A DNA stretch of 24,374 nucleotides from JAVJPJ01 sp040217295. GTDB taxonomy: Bacteria > Pseudomonadota > Alphaproteobacteria > Rhodobacterales > Rhodobacteraceae. A program made the position numbers and the translations under genes. Under the pieces are notes generated by a model. That model was not told where the DNA came from, made no database searches, and was given only the letters and a program-made list of their open reading frames with translations. The stretch covers positions 1 through 24,374 of the forward strand of contig CAYWTM010000041.1 in NCBI GenBank assembly GCA_964460185.1, given 5' to 3'. Shown in pieces: positions 17,323 to 24,374 of the stretch (within the stretch, counting starts at the first letter, position 1; each line of letters begins with the position of its first letter).

Positions 17323-17649
17323 ATGCTGAGAAGCCATGCAAAATTTAACATCGGTCAGGTCGTGCGACATCGGAAGCATCCGTTTCGCGGTGTGGTCTTC
17401 GATATCGATGCCGAATTCCAGAATACCGAGGAATGGTACTATGCCATTCCCGAACATTCGCGCCCGCGCAAGGAACAACCGTTCTACCATCTGCTGGCGG
17501 AAAACGACCAGTCCTATTACGTGGCCTACGTGTCTGAACAGAACCTGGTTCTCGATGAAACCGGCGAACCGGTGGACCATCCCGATCTGCCCGATCTCTT
17601 CGGGGAATTCCAGGATGGCAAATACCCCCTCGAATACCAGCTGAACTGA
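17323..17649 (+). CDS. hspQ: Heat shock protein HspQ
   Basis: A 108-residue HspQ-family protein. Seen are AKFNIGQVVRHRKHPFRGVVFDIDAEF at the N-terminus, the central WYYAIPEH and PFYHLLAEN segments (W/F-Y-H-V core), and YVAYVSEQNLV. In Enterobacteria HspQ is a heat-induced substrate and specificity enhancer of Lon protease, and it promotes decay of mutant DnaA. Here a longer acidic C-terminus (DLPDLFGEFQDGKYPLEYQLN) replaces the short E. coli tail, as in other alphaproteobacterial homologues. Shine-Dalgarno AAGGGGG (17307-17313) supports ATG 17323. I found no convincing RpoH promoter in the 84 bp shared with the divergent AEC gene. It converges on the ggt-like gene (12 bp gap). Confidence 0.88.
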   Translation: MLRSHAKFNIGQVVRHRKHPFRGVVFDIDAEFQNTEEWYYAIPEHSRPRKEQPFYHLLAENDQSYYVAYVSEQNLVLDETGEPVDHPDLPDLFGEFQDGKYPLEYQLN

Positions 17650-17661
17650 ACGGCCCCCGCC

Positions 17662-19251
17662 TCAGTAGCCCAGCGCGATGCCGTCTTTTCGCGGGTCCGA
17701 ACCGCCCTCCAGCACACCTGTCGTGGCATCGATCCGGATCGCCTGCGCCCCGCCGATCGGCGCATCCTTGTGCACCAGGGTGTGCCCCATCGATGCCAGT
17801 GTTTGTTGAACCTGTGGCGAATAGCCCCGCTCGATGCGCAAACCGCCCAGATCCGCGTCCGAAAAACATCTGGGGCTGTCGATGGCCTCCTGCGGGCGCA
17901 TCCCGAAATCCACGATGTTCGACATGAACCGCGCATGGCCCGTTGCTTGGTACTGCCCGCCCATGACGCCAAAGGGCATCAGGCTTCCGTCGGCTTCCTT
18001 CAGCATCGCGGGGATGATCGTATGCATCGGTCGCTTGCCGCCTGCGGCCTCGTTCGGATGCCCCGCTGCAAGGGTGAAACCGGCGCCTCGGTCGTGGAAC
18101 AGGACGCCAAAGCGGTCGCTTGCCTTGCCCGACCCGAAATCGCTGAAGATCGAATAGATCATCGACACAGCCATGCGATCGCTGTCCACGACCGTCAGGT
18201 ACACGGTTTCCTTGTGGGTGGATTCCGCAAGCGCGGCGGGCGTGTCCATGGCGCGGGCCATATCGATCCTGGCCGCCAGTTTCGACGCGGTATCGCGGTC
18301 CAGCATATGCGTCAGCCGCCGCGTCGCGTCGGGATCACCCACGAACCGATTGCGCGCATCATAGGCCAGCTTGGTGGCCTCCGCCTCCAGATGGGCACGT
18401 TCCGCGCCGAAGGGATCCATCGACGCGATGTCGAACCCTTCCAGCATATGCGCCAGCAGCATCGCCGTCGCGCCCTGCCCGTTGGGCGGCAGCTCGATCA
18501 GTTCCGCACCCCGGTAGGTGGTCCGGATCGGGGTCACATACGTGCTGGTCGCAGTGGCGAAATCGTCCAGCGTATGGGCTCCACCCAGCGCGCCCAGGCT
18601 CGCCACCATATCTTCGGCCACCTCACCTTCGTAAAATCCACGGCGGCCCTGGCCGGCGATGCGGCGCAGGACCTCGGCCTGGCCGGGCGCGGCAAAGCGG
18701 TGCCCCGCCGCAAGTGCGGCCCCATTGTCGGCGAACAGATCACGCGCCCGTCCGGACAGGCGCTCGACGCCAACCGCCCAATCCATGGCGACACGCGGCG
18801 CCACCGGAACGCCGGCCTCCGCATAGTGGATTGCAGGCGCCAGGACCTGGTCCAGGGGCAGCCGGCCCATATCGCCGTGCAATCTGCAAAACCCGTCCAC
18901 CGCGCCCGGGACGGTGATCGATGCGATATGCCCCTTGGGGATCTTGGTCATGCCCTCGGCACGCAGGCGTTCCGCGTCCAGGCCCGCAGGCGCGCGGCCG
19001 GATGCGTTGAGGCCCACCATCTCGCCACCGGGTTTCGCCACGATCGCGAACATGTCGCCACCGAGGCCCGTCATCTGAGGCTCGCACAACCCAAGCAACA
19101 CCGCCGCCGCAATGGCCGCATCCACGGCATTGCCCCCGTCTTGCAGGATGCGGATCGCGGTCTGCGCGGCCAATGGGTGCGACGTGGCGCACATGCCCTG
19201 ATCTGCAAACGCCGCCGAGCGGCCGGGTTGGTGAAAATCGCGCATGGTCAT
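17662..19251 (-). CDS. ggt: Gamma-glutamyltransferase family protein, cytoplasmic type
   Basis: A 529-residue N-terminal-nucleophile hydrolase of the GGT family. The proenzyme should cut itself before Thr349 (HKETVYLTVVDSD), giving subunits of about 348 and 181 residues; Thr349 is then the nucleophile for gamma-glutamyl transfer or hydrolysis. Other marks: HPLAAQTAIRILQDGGNAVDAAIA at the N-terminus, GLGGDMFAI, PGAVDGF, LPPNGQGATAMLL, FSDFGSG, AAGGKRPMHTIIPAML and VMGGQYQATGH. There is no signal peptide, unlike the periplasmic GGTs, and the nucleophile context resembles Bacillus YwrD more than E. coli Ggt. The substrate may be glutathione or another gamma-glutamyl or acylated compound (for example a cephalosporin-acylase-like reaction). 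GGGAG supports ATG 19251. No operon partner. Confidence 0.88.
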   Translation of the reverse strand: MTMRDFHQPGRSAAFADQGMCATSHPLAAQTAIRILQDGGNAVDAAIAAAVLLGLCEPQMTGLGGDMFAIVAKPGGEMVGLNASGRAPAGLDAERLRAEGMTKIPKGHIASITVPGAVDGFCRLHGDMGRLPLDQVLAPAIHYAEAGVPVAPRVAMDWAVGVERLSGRARDLFADNGAALAAGHRFAAPGQAEVLRRIAGQGRRGFYEGEVAEDMVASLGALGGAHTLDDFATATSTYVTPIRTTYRGAELIELPPNGQGATAMLLAHMLEGFDIASMDPFGAERAHLEAEATKLAYDARNRFVGDPDATRRLTHMLDRDTASKLAARIDMARAMDTPAALAESTHKETVYLTVVDSDRMAVSMIYSIFSDFGSGKASDRFGVLFHDRGAGFTLAAGHPNEAAGGKRPMHTIIPAMLKEADGSLMPFGVMGGQYQATGHARFMSNIVDFGMRPQEAIDSPRCFSDADLGGLRIERGYSPQVQQTLASMGHTLVHKDAPIGGAQAIRIDATTGVLEGGSDPRKDGIALGY

Positions 19252-19581
19252 ATGTCTCCCCGGCCACGACGGTCGCGCGGCACGTCTCTAACACCCTGCG
19301 CAAATGTCAGGGCCCTTGTCCTTTAGACCCGGCGCGCAGCCTGCGCAACATGACGCGGACGGGCGTTGAATCTCGGCCCGTGCGCAGGAAATGGTTCGGC
19401 ATGATCAAGAAAGGAAAGGTGCAGCTCAGAAGACCTCGGCGCCGCGCACTGGGTGGGGGCTTAAACGCACGACGCCGAGGGAAGCCTCTGCAGCTACCCT
19501 CTCTGTATCCGATTTGTTCAGGGCTTCAATTTGTGCGCAATGTGGCGATCGCAAGGCATTTTCAACCGGTATCATGGCCGG
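19252..19581. other. Gene-free interval with a hairpin and possible old IS remnant
   Basis: About 330 bases with no convincing gene on either strand. It must contain the ggt-like promoter (minus strand). A hairpin-forming pair, CCTCGGCG (19434-19441) and CGCCGAGG (19473-19480), extends outward through CAGA/TCTG. The plus-strand reading around 19402-19420 (GMIKKGKVQ) resembles the C-terminal 'MIRKGQV' segment of IS6-family transposases, but the rest of the frame does not follow. ACCGG/CCGGT at 19565-19582 just after the RsbW-like stop could be a weak terminator, though without a T-tract. Nothing here is firmly identified. Confidence 0.35.
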
Positions 19582-20028
19582 TCAGTCTGGCTGTGAAAGA
19601 TGGAACTGCAGGATATTCTGCCCATCCTCGCGCCGATAGCACAGGTCATCCGCAAGGTCGCGGACCAGGGCCCACCCAAAACCGCCCTCCGGCAATCCGG
19701 GGACATCTCCGGCATCAATCGGCGGATACGGTCTGGCGGGCAGGCCGCCGTCCGGCATCGGTTTTCCCCAGTCCCTGACGTCGCAGTCGATTCCGGATGC
19801 CTGCAGGGTCAGGCATATCAGGATATCGCGCTGATGAACCGCTTCCGCACCGTCATAGGCGTGTTCCACGATATTGTTGAAGATCTCGCCGAGCGCAATT
19901 TCGGCCCGGATCCTGAGCGGTTCCGCCGCTCCACCCGCGTCGAGGGCCGCGTCAGTCCGGATCAGCGCATGCCTGACATCGGCGGCGGTGGCGGGAAACC
20001 GTTCCTTTATCGTGCCCGGTTGCGTCAT
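19582..20028 (-). CDS. RsbW-like anti-sigma factor serine kinase (HATPase)
   Basis: A 148-residue single-domain GHKL ATPase of the RsbW/SpoIIAB type. The N-box is Glu48, Asn52, His56 in ALGEIFNNIVEHAY; the G1 box is in RDWGKPMP; the G2/ATP-lid region is GGFGWALVRDLADDLCYRR, ending in GQNILQFHL. Such proteins phosphorylate a STAS-domain antagonist and, when that is unavailable, bind a sigma factor or another target. It follows the STAS gene on the same strand by 66 bp, so the pair forms a partner-switching module. No sigma factor or PP2C phosphatase is in this window, so the final target is unknown; control of a non-sigma output is equally possible. The start ATG 20028 begins MTQPGTIKERFP, a reasonable N-terminus. 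Confidence 0.87.
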   Translation of the reverse strand: MTQPGTIKERFPATAADVRHALIRTDAALDAGGAAEPLRIRAEIALGEIFNNIVEHAYDGAEAVHQRDILICLTLQASGIDCDVRDWGKPMPDGGLPARPYPPIDAGDVPGLPEGGFGWALVRDLADDLCYRREDGQNILQFHLSQPD

Positions 20029-20094
20029 ACCCGCGCCCCCTGCCGCCGCATCCGGTCGCAGATCCGCCCCGCGCGCGATCGCCCGGACCTTTGA

Positions 20095-20448
20095 TCAGAC
20101 CGATGGATCACGGGGCCCATAGGCGGCCAGCGCGGCCTCAAGGTCGGCATGTATGGGAAAGATCGACTCCATCCGCGTCAGGGTCATCACCTTGCCAACG
20201 GCCGGCGTCAGTCCGGCCAGTTCCAGCACCCGCCCCGCGCCGAGCAGTTTCCTTGCCGCGACGACGGCACCAAGCCCACTGGAATCGAGGAAATCGACCG
20301 CCGACAAATCCAGCACGACATTGGTCTCGCTGCCGTCGGTCAGGTCCTTGAACTGATCCTTGAATTCGATCGCGACGCTGGCGTCGATCCGGGCTTCTTC
20401 CACGCGCACCACCCCGATCTCGCCCCGAGGTTCGAAACTCATCTTCAT
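20095..20448 (-). CDS. STAS-domain anti-anti-sigma factor (RsbV-like)
   Basis: A 117-residue single STAS domain. The diagnostic segment LDLSAVDFLDSSGLGAVV carries the Ser56-Ser57 pair, one of which is the phosphorylation site in RsbV/SpoIIAA relatives. The C-terminal half (LELAGLTPAVGKVMTLTRMESIFPIH) is the usual helix-strand end. Unphosphorylated, the protein should bind the downstream RsbW-like kinase and free its target. Shine-Dalgarno GAGGAA 6 nt upstream supports ATG 20448. The stop codon is 66 bp before the kinase gene. It is divergent from the thiolase gene across an 87-bp gap that contains a small palindrome. Confidence 0.9.
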   Translation of the reverse strand: MKMSFEPRGEIGVVRVEEARIDASVAIEFKDQFKDLTDGSETNVVLDLSAVDFLDSSGLGAVVAARKLLGAGRVLELAGLTPAVGKVMTLTRMESIFPIHADLEAALAAYGPRDPSV

Positions 20449-20504
20449 CCCATGTTCCTCGTCTGACGGTTTTGCTATGGATGTAGCGACGAAGTCTTAC
20501 CAAT

Positions 20505-20522
20505 CGGTTTCCATGCAAACCG
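20505..20522. promoter_or_regulatory. Palindrome between the STAS and thiolase genes
   Basis: CGGTTT (20505-20510), six bases, AAACCG (20517-20522): a perfect 6-bp inverted repeat ending 13 bp before the thiolase ATG and overlapping its Shine-Dalgarno region. It fits a dimeric repressor operator in size, but no regulator can be named. Confidence 0.35.
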
Positions 20523-20535
20523 GGGGAGAGTGCAC

Positions 20536-21714
20536 ATGGATGAAGTTGTCATTGCCGGGGCGTCGCGGACGCCCATGGGCGGGTTCCAGGGCGCGTTTTC
20601 CGGCGTCACCGCCGCCGATCTCGGCGGCGCCGCGATCCGGGCGGCCCTGCAGGGCGCGGGCGCGCAACCTGGACGCGTGGATGAGGTGCTGATGGGCTGC
20701 GTTCTGCCCGCGGGCCAGGGTCAGGCCCCCGCGCGGCAGGCGGGCTTTGCCGCCGGTCTGGCCCAGGACGTGCCGGCAACCACCCTCAACAAGATGTGCG
20801 GATCGGGCATGAAGGCCGCCATGATGGCCTGGGATCAACTGGCGCTCGGCCGCTCGGACATGGTCGTGGCCGGCGGCATGGAATCGATGACAAATGCGCC
20901 CTACCTGCTTCCGGCCATGCGCGCGGGCGCGCGGATCGGCCACCAGAAAACGCTCGATCACATGTTTCTCGACGGGCTCGAGGATGCCTATGACAAGGGC
21001 CGCCTGATGGGCACCTTCGCCGAGGATTGCGCCGAGGCGTTCCAGTTCACCCGCGAGGCGCAGGATGCCTATGCGCTGGGCTCGTTGTCGAACGCGCTGG
21101 CCGCCATCGAAAGCGGCGCCTTCGATGCCGAGGTGACACCGGTCACCACACGCACCCGCAAGGGCGAGGCGACGGTGACCCAGGATGAACAACCGGCAAA
21201 GGCCCGCCCCGAAAAGATACCGCATCTCAAACCGGCCTTCCGCGAGGGTGGCACCGTCACCCCGGCCAATTCCTCGTCCATTTCCGATGGCGCGGCCGCC
21301 CTTGTGCTGGCCCGCCGGGCCGCGGCCGAAGATCAGGGGCTGACCGTGCGCGCGCGCATTCTGGGTCACGCCTCGCATGCCCAGGCCCCCAGGGATTTTC
21401 CAACCGCCCCGATCCCGGCCACGCGCAAACTGCTCGACCGTATCGGCTGGTCCGCCCACGACGTGGACCTGTGGGAGGTGAACGAGGCCTTCGCGGTGGT
21501 GCCCATGGCCTTCATGCGCGAAATGGGCGTGCCGCGCGACAAGATGAACATCCATGGCGGCGCCTGCGCGCTGGGCCATCCCATCGGCGCCTCGGGCGCG
21601 CGCATCATAGTGACCCTCCTCAACGCCATGGAACGCCACGATCTCAAACGCGGCGTCGCGGCCATCTGCATCGGCGGGGGGGAAGGCACGGCCATCGCCA
21701 TCGAACGCGTCTGA
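20536..21714 (+). CDS. Acetyl-CoA acetyltransferase (thiolase)
   Basis: A 392-residue thiolase, the same length as the Zoogloea biosynthetic enzyme, with catalytic residues at matching positions: Cys88 in NKMCGSGMKA, His348 in GGACALGHPIGASGAR, Cys378 in CIGGGEG. NEAFAVVPMAF supplies the Asn-Glu-Ala-Phe motif, and GGMESMTNAPY is conserved. It condenses two acetyl-CoA to acetoacetyl-CoA (polyhydroxybutyrate, ketone-body or ethylmalonyl routes) or cleaves 3-ketoacyl-CoA. With no phaB, phaC or fad genes alongside, the pathway cannot be told. The start is ATG 20536 with GGGGGAG 7 nt upstream; an in-frame GTG at 20530 is less likely. A palindrome in the leader may be an operator. Followed by a REP-like repeat. 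Confidence 0.92.
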   Translation: MDEVVIAGASRTPMGGFQGAFSGVTAADLGGAAIRAALQGAGAQPGRVDEVLMGCVLPAGQGQAPARQAGFAAGLAQDVPATTLNKMCGSGMKAAMMAWDQLALGRSDMVVAGGMESMTNAPYLLPAMRAGARIGHQKTLDHMFLDGLEDAYDKGRLMGTFAEDCAEAFQFTREAQDAYALGSLSNALAAIESGAFDAEVTPVTTRTRKGEATVTQDEQPAKARPEKIPHLKPAFREGGTVTPANSSSISDGAAALVLARRAAAEDQGLTVRARILGHASHAQAPRDFPTAPIPATRKLLDRIGWSAHDVDLWEVNEAFAVVPMAFMREMGVPRDKMNIHGGACALGHPIGASGARIIVTLLNAMERHDLKRGVAAICIGGGEGTAIAIERV

Positions 21715-21747
21715 TCCGCCATCCCGGCATCACCACCCCCTTCTCTG

Positions 21748-21796
21748 TTTCCCAAATATCCCGGGGGGCGTCCGAAGGACGGGGGGCAGAGCCCCC
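21748..21796. repeat. REP-like intergenic element with two tight hairpins
   Basis: After TTTCCCAAATATCCC come a hairpin CGTCC-GAA-GGACG (21769-21781) and a second one GGGGGC-AGA-GCCCCC (21782-21796), both with 3-nt loops. From memory, intergenic sequences of the form 'CCCAAATA(C/T)...GGGGGGCAGAGCCCCC' recur in many Rhodobacterales genomes. Only one copy is in this window. It may also act as a terminator or mRNA stabiliser for the thiolase gene. Confidence 0.55.
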
Positions 21797-21822
21797 GAAA
21801 ACCACGACCCAAAGGCCCGCTC

Positions 21823-22275
21823 ATGCAGATCAACTACGACAGCCTTGCCCAAGCCATCGCTTCCCTCACCGAGGGCGAAACCGACGAGGTTGCGCTGATG
21901 GCGACCGTGGTGTGCGAACTGCACCATGCCGATGACCGGTTCGACTGGACAGGGTTCTACCGCGTGACTGAACCCGGCCTGTTGAAAATCGGGCCCTATC
22001 AGGGCGGGCATGGCTGCCTTGTCATCCCCTTCGACCGCGGCGTCTGCGGTGCCGCCGCACGCACCGGGCAGGTGCAACTGGTTCCCGATGTCGACGCCTT
22101 CCCGGGCCATATCGCCTGCGCGTCCTCGACCCGCTCCGAAATCGTTTTGCCGGTGCGCGACGCGAAAGGCGAGCTTATCGCCGTGCTCGACATCGACAGC
22201 GACCAGCCCGACGCCTTTACCGAAACCGATGCCACGCGGCTTGACGCGATCCTGACCGCGACCTTCGGGCGCTAG
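21823..22275 (+). CDS. msrC: Free methionine-(R)-sulfoxide reductase (GAF domain)
   Basis: A 150-residue single GAF-domain protein of the fRMsr/YebR family, which reduces free L-methionine-(R)-sulfoxide with thioredoxin-type electrons. Marks: WTGFYRV near residue 42, IGPYQGGHGC (Cys65), RGVCGAAA (Cys75), FPGHIACASSTRSEIVLPV (Cys99), AVLDIDSDQPDAF. All three cysteines needed for catalysis and resolution in E. coli fRMsr are in place. Length is normal and there is no signal peptide, so it is cytoplasmic. It starts 108 bp after the thiolase stop, beyond the repeat. No strong Shine-Dalgarno is visible before ATG 21823. Its stop overlaps the convergent rmuC stop by 4 bp. Confidence 0.92.
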   Translation: MQINYDSLAQAIASLTEGETDEVALMATVVCELHHADDRFDWTGFYRVTEPGLLKIGPYQGGHGCLVIPFDRGVCGAAARTGQVQLVPDVDAFPGHIACASSTRSEIVLPVRDAKGELIAVLDIDSDQPDAFTETDATRLDAILTATFGR

Positions 22276-23759
22276 TCGTCCCTCTCATCGGACGCGATCA
22301 GTTCCGGCGCGGTGATCGCCCGCGTTGTCGCCTCGACGCGGTGGACATCCTGCAAATCGTCCGACGGGCTCTGCACCACCTGCATCGCCTCGAACTTGCG
22401 GGCCGATGGCAGCACCCGCGCCTCCAGCGACCCCATCGCCTTGTTGTAGCTTTCGACAGACCGGTTCAGCGCCGTGCCGACCCGTTCAAGATGACCGGCA
22501 AAGGTGGCCAGGCGGTCATAAAGCTCCTTCGCCTCGCGGTGGATCGTCACCGCGTTTTCTGCGATGGCGTCTTGCTGCCACCCAAAGGCAATGGTCCGCA
22601 ACAGCGCAATCAGGGTCGAGGGCGTGGCGATGACCACCCGCGCCTCCATCGCGCGCTGCATCAGTTCGGGGTCCGCCTCGGCAGCAGCCGACAGAAACGT
22701 CTCGCCGGGGATGAACATGACGACGAAATCGGGCGTGCCCATCAGCAGGTCGTGATATTTCTTCGACGACAGCAGCCGCACATGTTCGCGCACCTGCCGG
22801 GAATGGCGCAACAGCGCCGCGTCGCGGGCCTCGGGCGTGTCTGCCTCCAGCGCATCTAGATAGGCGTCGAGCGGCGTCTTGGCATCCACTACCAGCGACC
22901 GTCCACCGGGCATCCGGACAACCGCGTCGGGCCGTTGCAGGCCCTCGTCGGTGCGGTGGCTGACCTCGGTCTCGAAATCCACATGCTCGGACATGCCGCC
23001 CAGCTCGAAGACCTGCCGCAACTGCATCTCGCCCCAGCGGCCGCGTGTCTTGGGCGCGCGCAGCGCCTGCACCAGCTTGCGCGTCTCGCCGGTCAGGGCG
23101 CTCTGACCCAGCTTCAGGTCCTCCACCTGCGCCCGGATCGACCCGTAGGCATCGGTGCGGTTCTTCTCGATCTCGCGCAGGGTGGTGTCGAAGGCCCCAA
23201 GCCGTTCGTTCAGCGGCTTGACCATGCCGTCGATGGCCTTTTGCCGGGCCTCAAGCTCGGCCTTGGCGGTTTCCGAATGGGTGGCGAAGCGTTCGGTCAC
23301 CCGATCCAGAAACGCCTTGGAATTCCCCTCCAGCACTTCCGAGGCCAGGTTGCGGAACCGTGATTGCAGCGCGTCGTTCAGGCCGCGCAATTCTTCCAGC
23401 CTGGCGGCGTGGCTTTCCTGCACCGTCTCGATCCGCGCCTCTGCGGCGGTCAGCGCGCCGGCCAGCCGGTCGCGGTCATCGCGGATGTCCGAAATGGTGT
23501 GTTCCAGGCCCGACAGCCGGGCCGCGTCTGCTTCGGCCACGGCAAGACGCGCCCGCAACCCTTCGGCGTCAGCCAGTTGTGCGCGCGCCTCCCGCAGGCG
23601 GGCGCTGCGCAAGATCACTGCCACCACAAGGGCGATCAGCCCCAAAAGCGCCCCGAACAGGTAGATCGGCAATGGATCGGCCCCGGGCCCGAACGGGCTC
23701 GACTGGCGCAGGACTGCGCCGAATGCGTCGAACAGGGAAAGCAAGGCGTTGTCATCCAT
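22272..23759 (-). CDS. rmuC: DNA recombination protein RmuC
   Basis: A 495-residue RmuC-family protein. One N-terminal membrane helix (IYLFGALLGLIALVVAVIL, about residues 32-50) is followed by a long coiled coil rich in Ala, Arg and Glu (~55-200), then the conserved nuclease-like domain: KTRGRWGEMQLRQVFELGGM, VDAKTPLDAYLDALEA, FVVMFIPGETFLSAA and IATPSTLIALLRTIA. RmuC limits inversions at short inverted repeats in E. coli, and the fold is related to restriction endonucleases; D-x-K in VDAKTPL fits a PD-(D/E)XK centre. The stop of mutL lies 6 bp upstream of ATG 23759, so the two repair genes are probably co-transcribed. No clear Shine-Dalgarno, which suggests coupling. Confidence 0.93.
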   Translation of the reverse strand: MDDNALLSLFDAFGAVLRQSSPFGPGADPLPIYLFGALLGLIALVVAVILRSARLREARAQLADAEGLRARLAVAEADAARLSGLEHTISDIRDDRDRLAGALTAAEARIETVQESHAARLEELRGLNDALQSRFRNLASEVLEGNSKAFLDRVTERFATHSETAKAELEARQKAIDGMVKPLNERLGAFDTTLREIEKNRTDAYGSIRAQVEDLKLGQSALTGETRKLVQALRAPKTRGRWGEMQLRQVFELGGMSEHVDFETEVSHRTDEGLQRPDAVVRMPGGRSLVVDAKTPLDAYLDALEADTPEARDAALLRHSRQVREHVRLLSSKKYHDLLMGTPDFVVMFIPGETFLSAAAEADPELMQRAMEARVVIATPSTLIALLRTIAFGWQQDAIAENAVTIHREAKELYDRLATFAGHLERVGTALNRSVESYNKAMGSLEARVLPSARKFEAMQVVQSPSDDLQDVHRVEATTRAITAPELIASDERDD

Positions 23760-23765
23760 AATGGG

Positions 23766-24374
23766 TCATGTCCGCCCGAAAAGCCGTTCGATGTCGCTCA
23801 GCGCCAGCGTCACATAGGTGGGCCGCCCGTGGTTGCACTGGCCCGACATCGGTGTGGCTTCCATCTCGCGCAGCAGCGCGTTCATCTCGTCCGCGCTCAT
23901 CCGGCGGCCGGACCGGATCGAGCCATGGCAGGCCACCCGGCTGAGAACCGCATCCAGACGCGCCTTCAGCGTCTGGCTGTCGCCAAGCGCGTCGATTTCG
24001 TCGAGGATGTCGCGCAACAGCGCCTCGGCATTGACCACGCCCAACAGGGCGGGGGTCTCGCGCACGGCAATGGTGCCGGGTCCGAAGGCTTCGATGATCA
24101 GGCCCAACTCGGCCAGGTCTTCGGCCCGGTCCAGGAGCCGGTCGGCATCGCCGCCAAGACTGATGATCTCGGGGATCAGCAGGGCCTGACGCGCGACACC
24201 GCTTTCGGCCATTTGCCGCTTGAGCCGTTCGTAGACCAGTCGCTCATGGGCGGCGTGCTGATCAACGATGACCATGCCCGCCTCGGTCTGGGCGATGATG
24301 TAGTTCTCATGAACCTGCGCGCGGGCGGCCCCCAAGGGGCGCGTCGTCGCCTCGGGCTCGGGCGCGTCCGTTTC
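23766..24374 (-). CDS. mutL: DNA mismatch repair protein MutL, C-terminal part
   Basis: The last 202 codons of mutL; the frame is open to the window edge at 24374, so the ATPase domain lies outside. Present is the complete C-terminal dimerisation and endonuclease domain: VDQHAAHERLVYE, which is the D-Q-H-A-x2-E-x4-E metal-binding endonuclease motif; ACHGSIRSGRRM; and the final QCNHGRPTYV (the C-x-H-G-R-P motif). This is therefore a nicking-competent MutL, as in organisms without MutH. An apparent start inside the window (TTG at 24335) is only an internal codon: the frame continues with Pro/Glu-rich linker residues. Followed by rmuC after 6 bp. Confidence 0.95.
   Translation of the reverse strand, partial: ETDAPEPEATTRPLGAARAQVHENYIIAQTEAGMVIVDQHAAHERLVYERLKRQMAESGVARQALLIPEIISLGGDADRLLDRAEDLAELGLIIEAFGPGTIAVRETPALLGVVNAEALLRDILDEIDALGDSQTLKARLDAVLSRVACHGSIRSGRRMSADEMNALLREMEATPMSGQCNHGRPTYVTLALSDIERLFGRT

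Noticed and set aside
17770..19326. 518-codon plus-strand frame antisense to the ggt-like gene
   Set aside because: Same cause: third-position GC bias. The minus-strand frame contains all GGT motifs.
20465..20515. ECF/EcfG-like promoter GGAAA-N16-CGTC before the STAS gene (minus strand)
   Set aside because: Both boxes differ from the GGAAC/CGTT consensus and Rhodobacterales generally lack the EcfG general stress system, so the match is probably chance.
23766..24335. Stand-alone 189-codon gene starting with TTG
   Set aside because: The reading frame runs without interruption to the window edge and the content is the MutL C-terminal domain, so it is a truncated view of mutL and not a separate gene.

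Overview
The window is high-GC, densely packed DNA from an alphaproteobacterium, most probably Rhodobacterales (Roseobacter/Paracoccaceae type). The signs are tandem Rhodobacter-type porins, a CenR-like essential response regulator, a RibA with a long N-terminal extension, a DapC-like aminotransferase–ftsK–lolA order, and a 'cccaaatat...ggggggcagagccccc' intergenic repeat that I recall from this order. Almost all of it is chromosomal housekeeping. I see no tRNA, rRNA, CRISPR array, phage or intact insertion sequence.

Layout. 1-1436: the 3' end of one porin gene, then a complete paralogue, each followed by a nearly identical terminator. 1458-3687: yggS (PLP homeostasis) converges on a ribA–L,D-transpeptidase pair that overlap by 4 bp. 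3828-4659: a CenR-like response regulator, then a 230-nt gap holding the most interesting signal of the window: an FNR-type box, a -10 element, a hairpin with an anti-Shine-Dalgarno-like ACCUCCC loop, and a strong Rho-independent terminator. I read this as an oxygen-regulated small RNA gene. 4745-8107: a DUF924 protein, exonuclease III, and a three-gene protein-quality run (CnoX-like thioredoxin/TPR protein, LON-domain protein, Trm112-like protein). 8124-9347: a UbiH/UbiF-type flavin hydroxylase (minus strand), divergent from an amidase. 10891-15684: DapC-like aminotransferase, FtsK and LolA. 15688-17238 (minus): a lytic-transglycosylase lipoprotein and an AEC permease. 17323-17649: HspQ. 17662-19251 (minus): a gamma-glutamyltransferase-like protein. 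19252-19581: a gene-free stretch. 19582-20448 (minus): an RsbV/RsbW-like partner-switching pair. 20536-22275: a thiolase and a free-methionine-sulfoxide reductase with a REP-like repeat between them. 22272-24374 (minus): mutL (cut by the window edge) followed by rmuC.

Functional themes are cell envelope (porins, CenR, LolA, lytic transglycosylase, L,D-transpeptidase, FtsK), protein and redox quality control (CnoX, LON-domain protein, HspQ, fRMsr) and DNA repair (Xth, MutL, RmuC). Several genes (yggS, the DUF924 gene, the ubiH-like gene, lolA) lack a Shine-Dalgarno sequence but have a -10-like hexamer 6-7 nt before the ATG, which suggests leaderless transcripts. All functional calls come from reading motifs by eye; no database search was possible.
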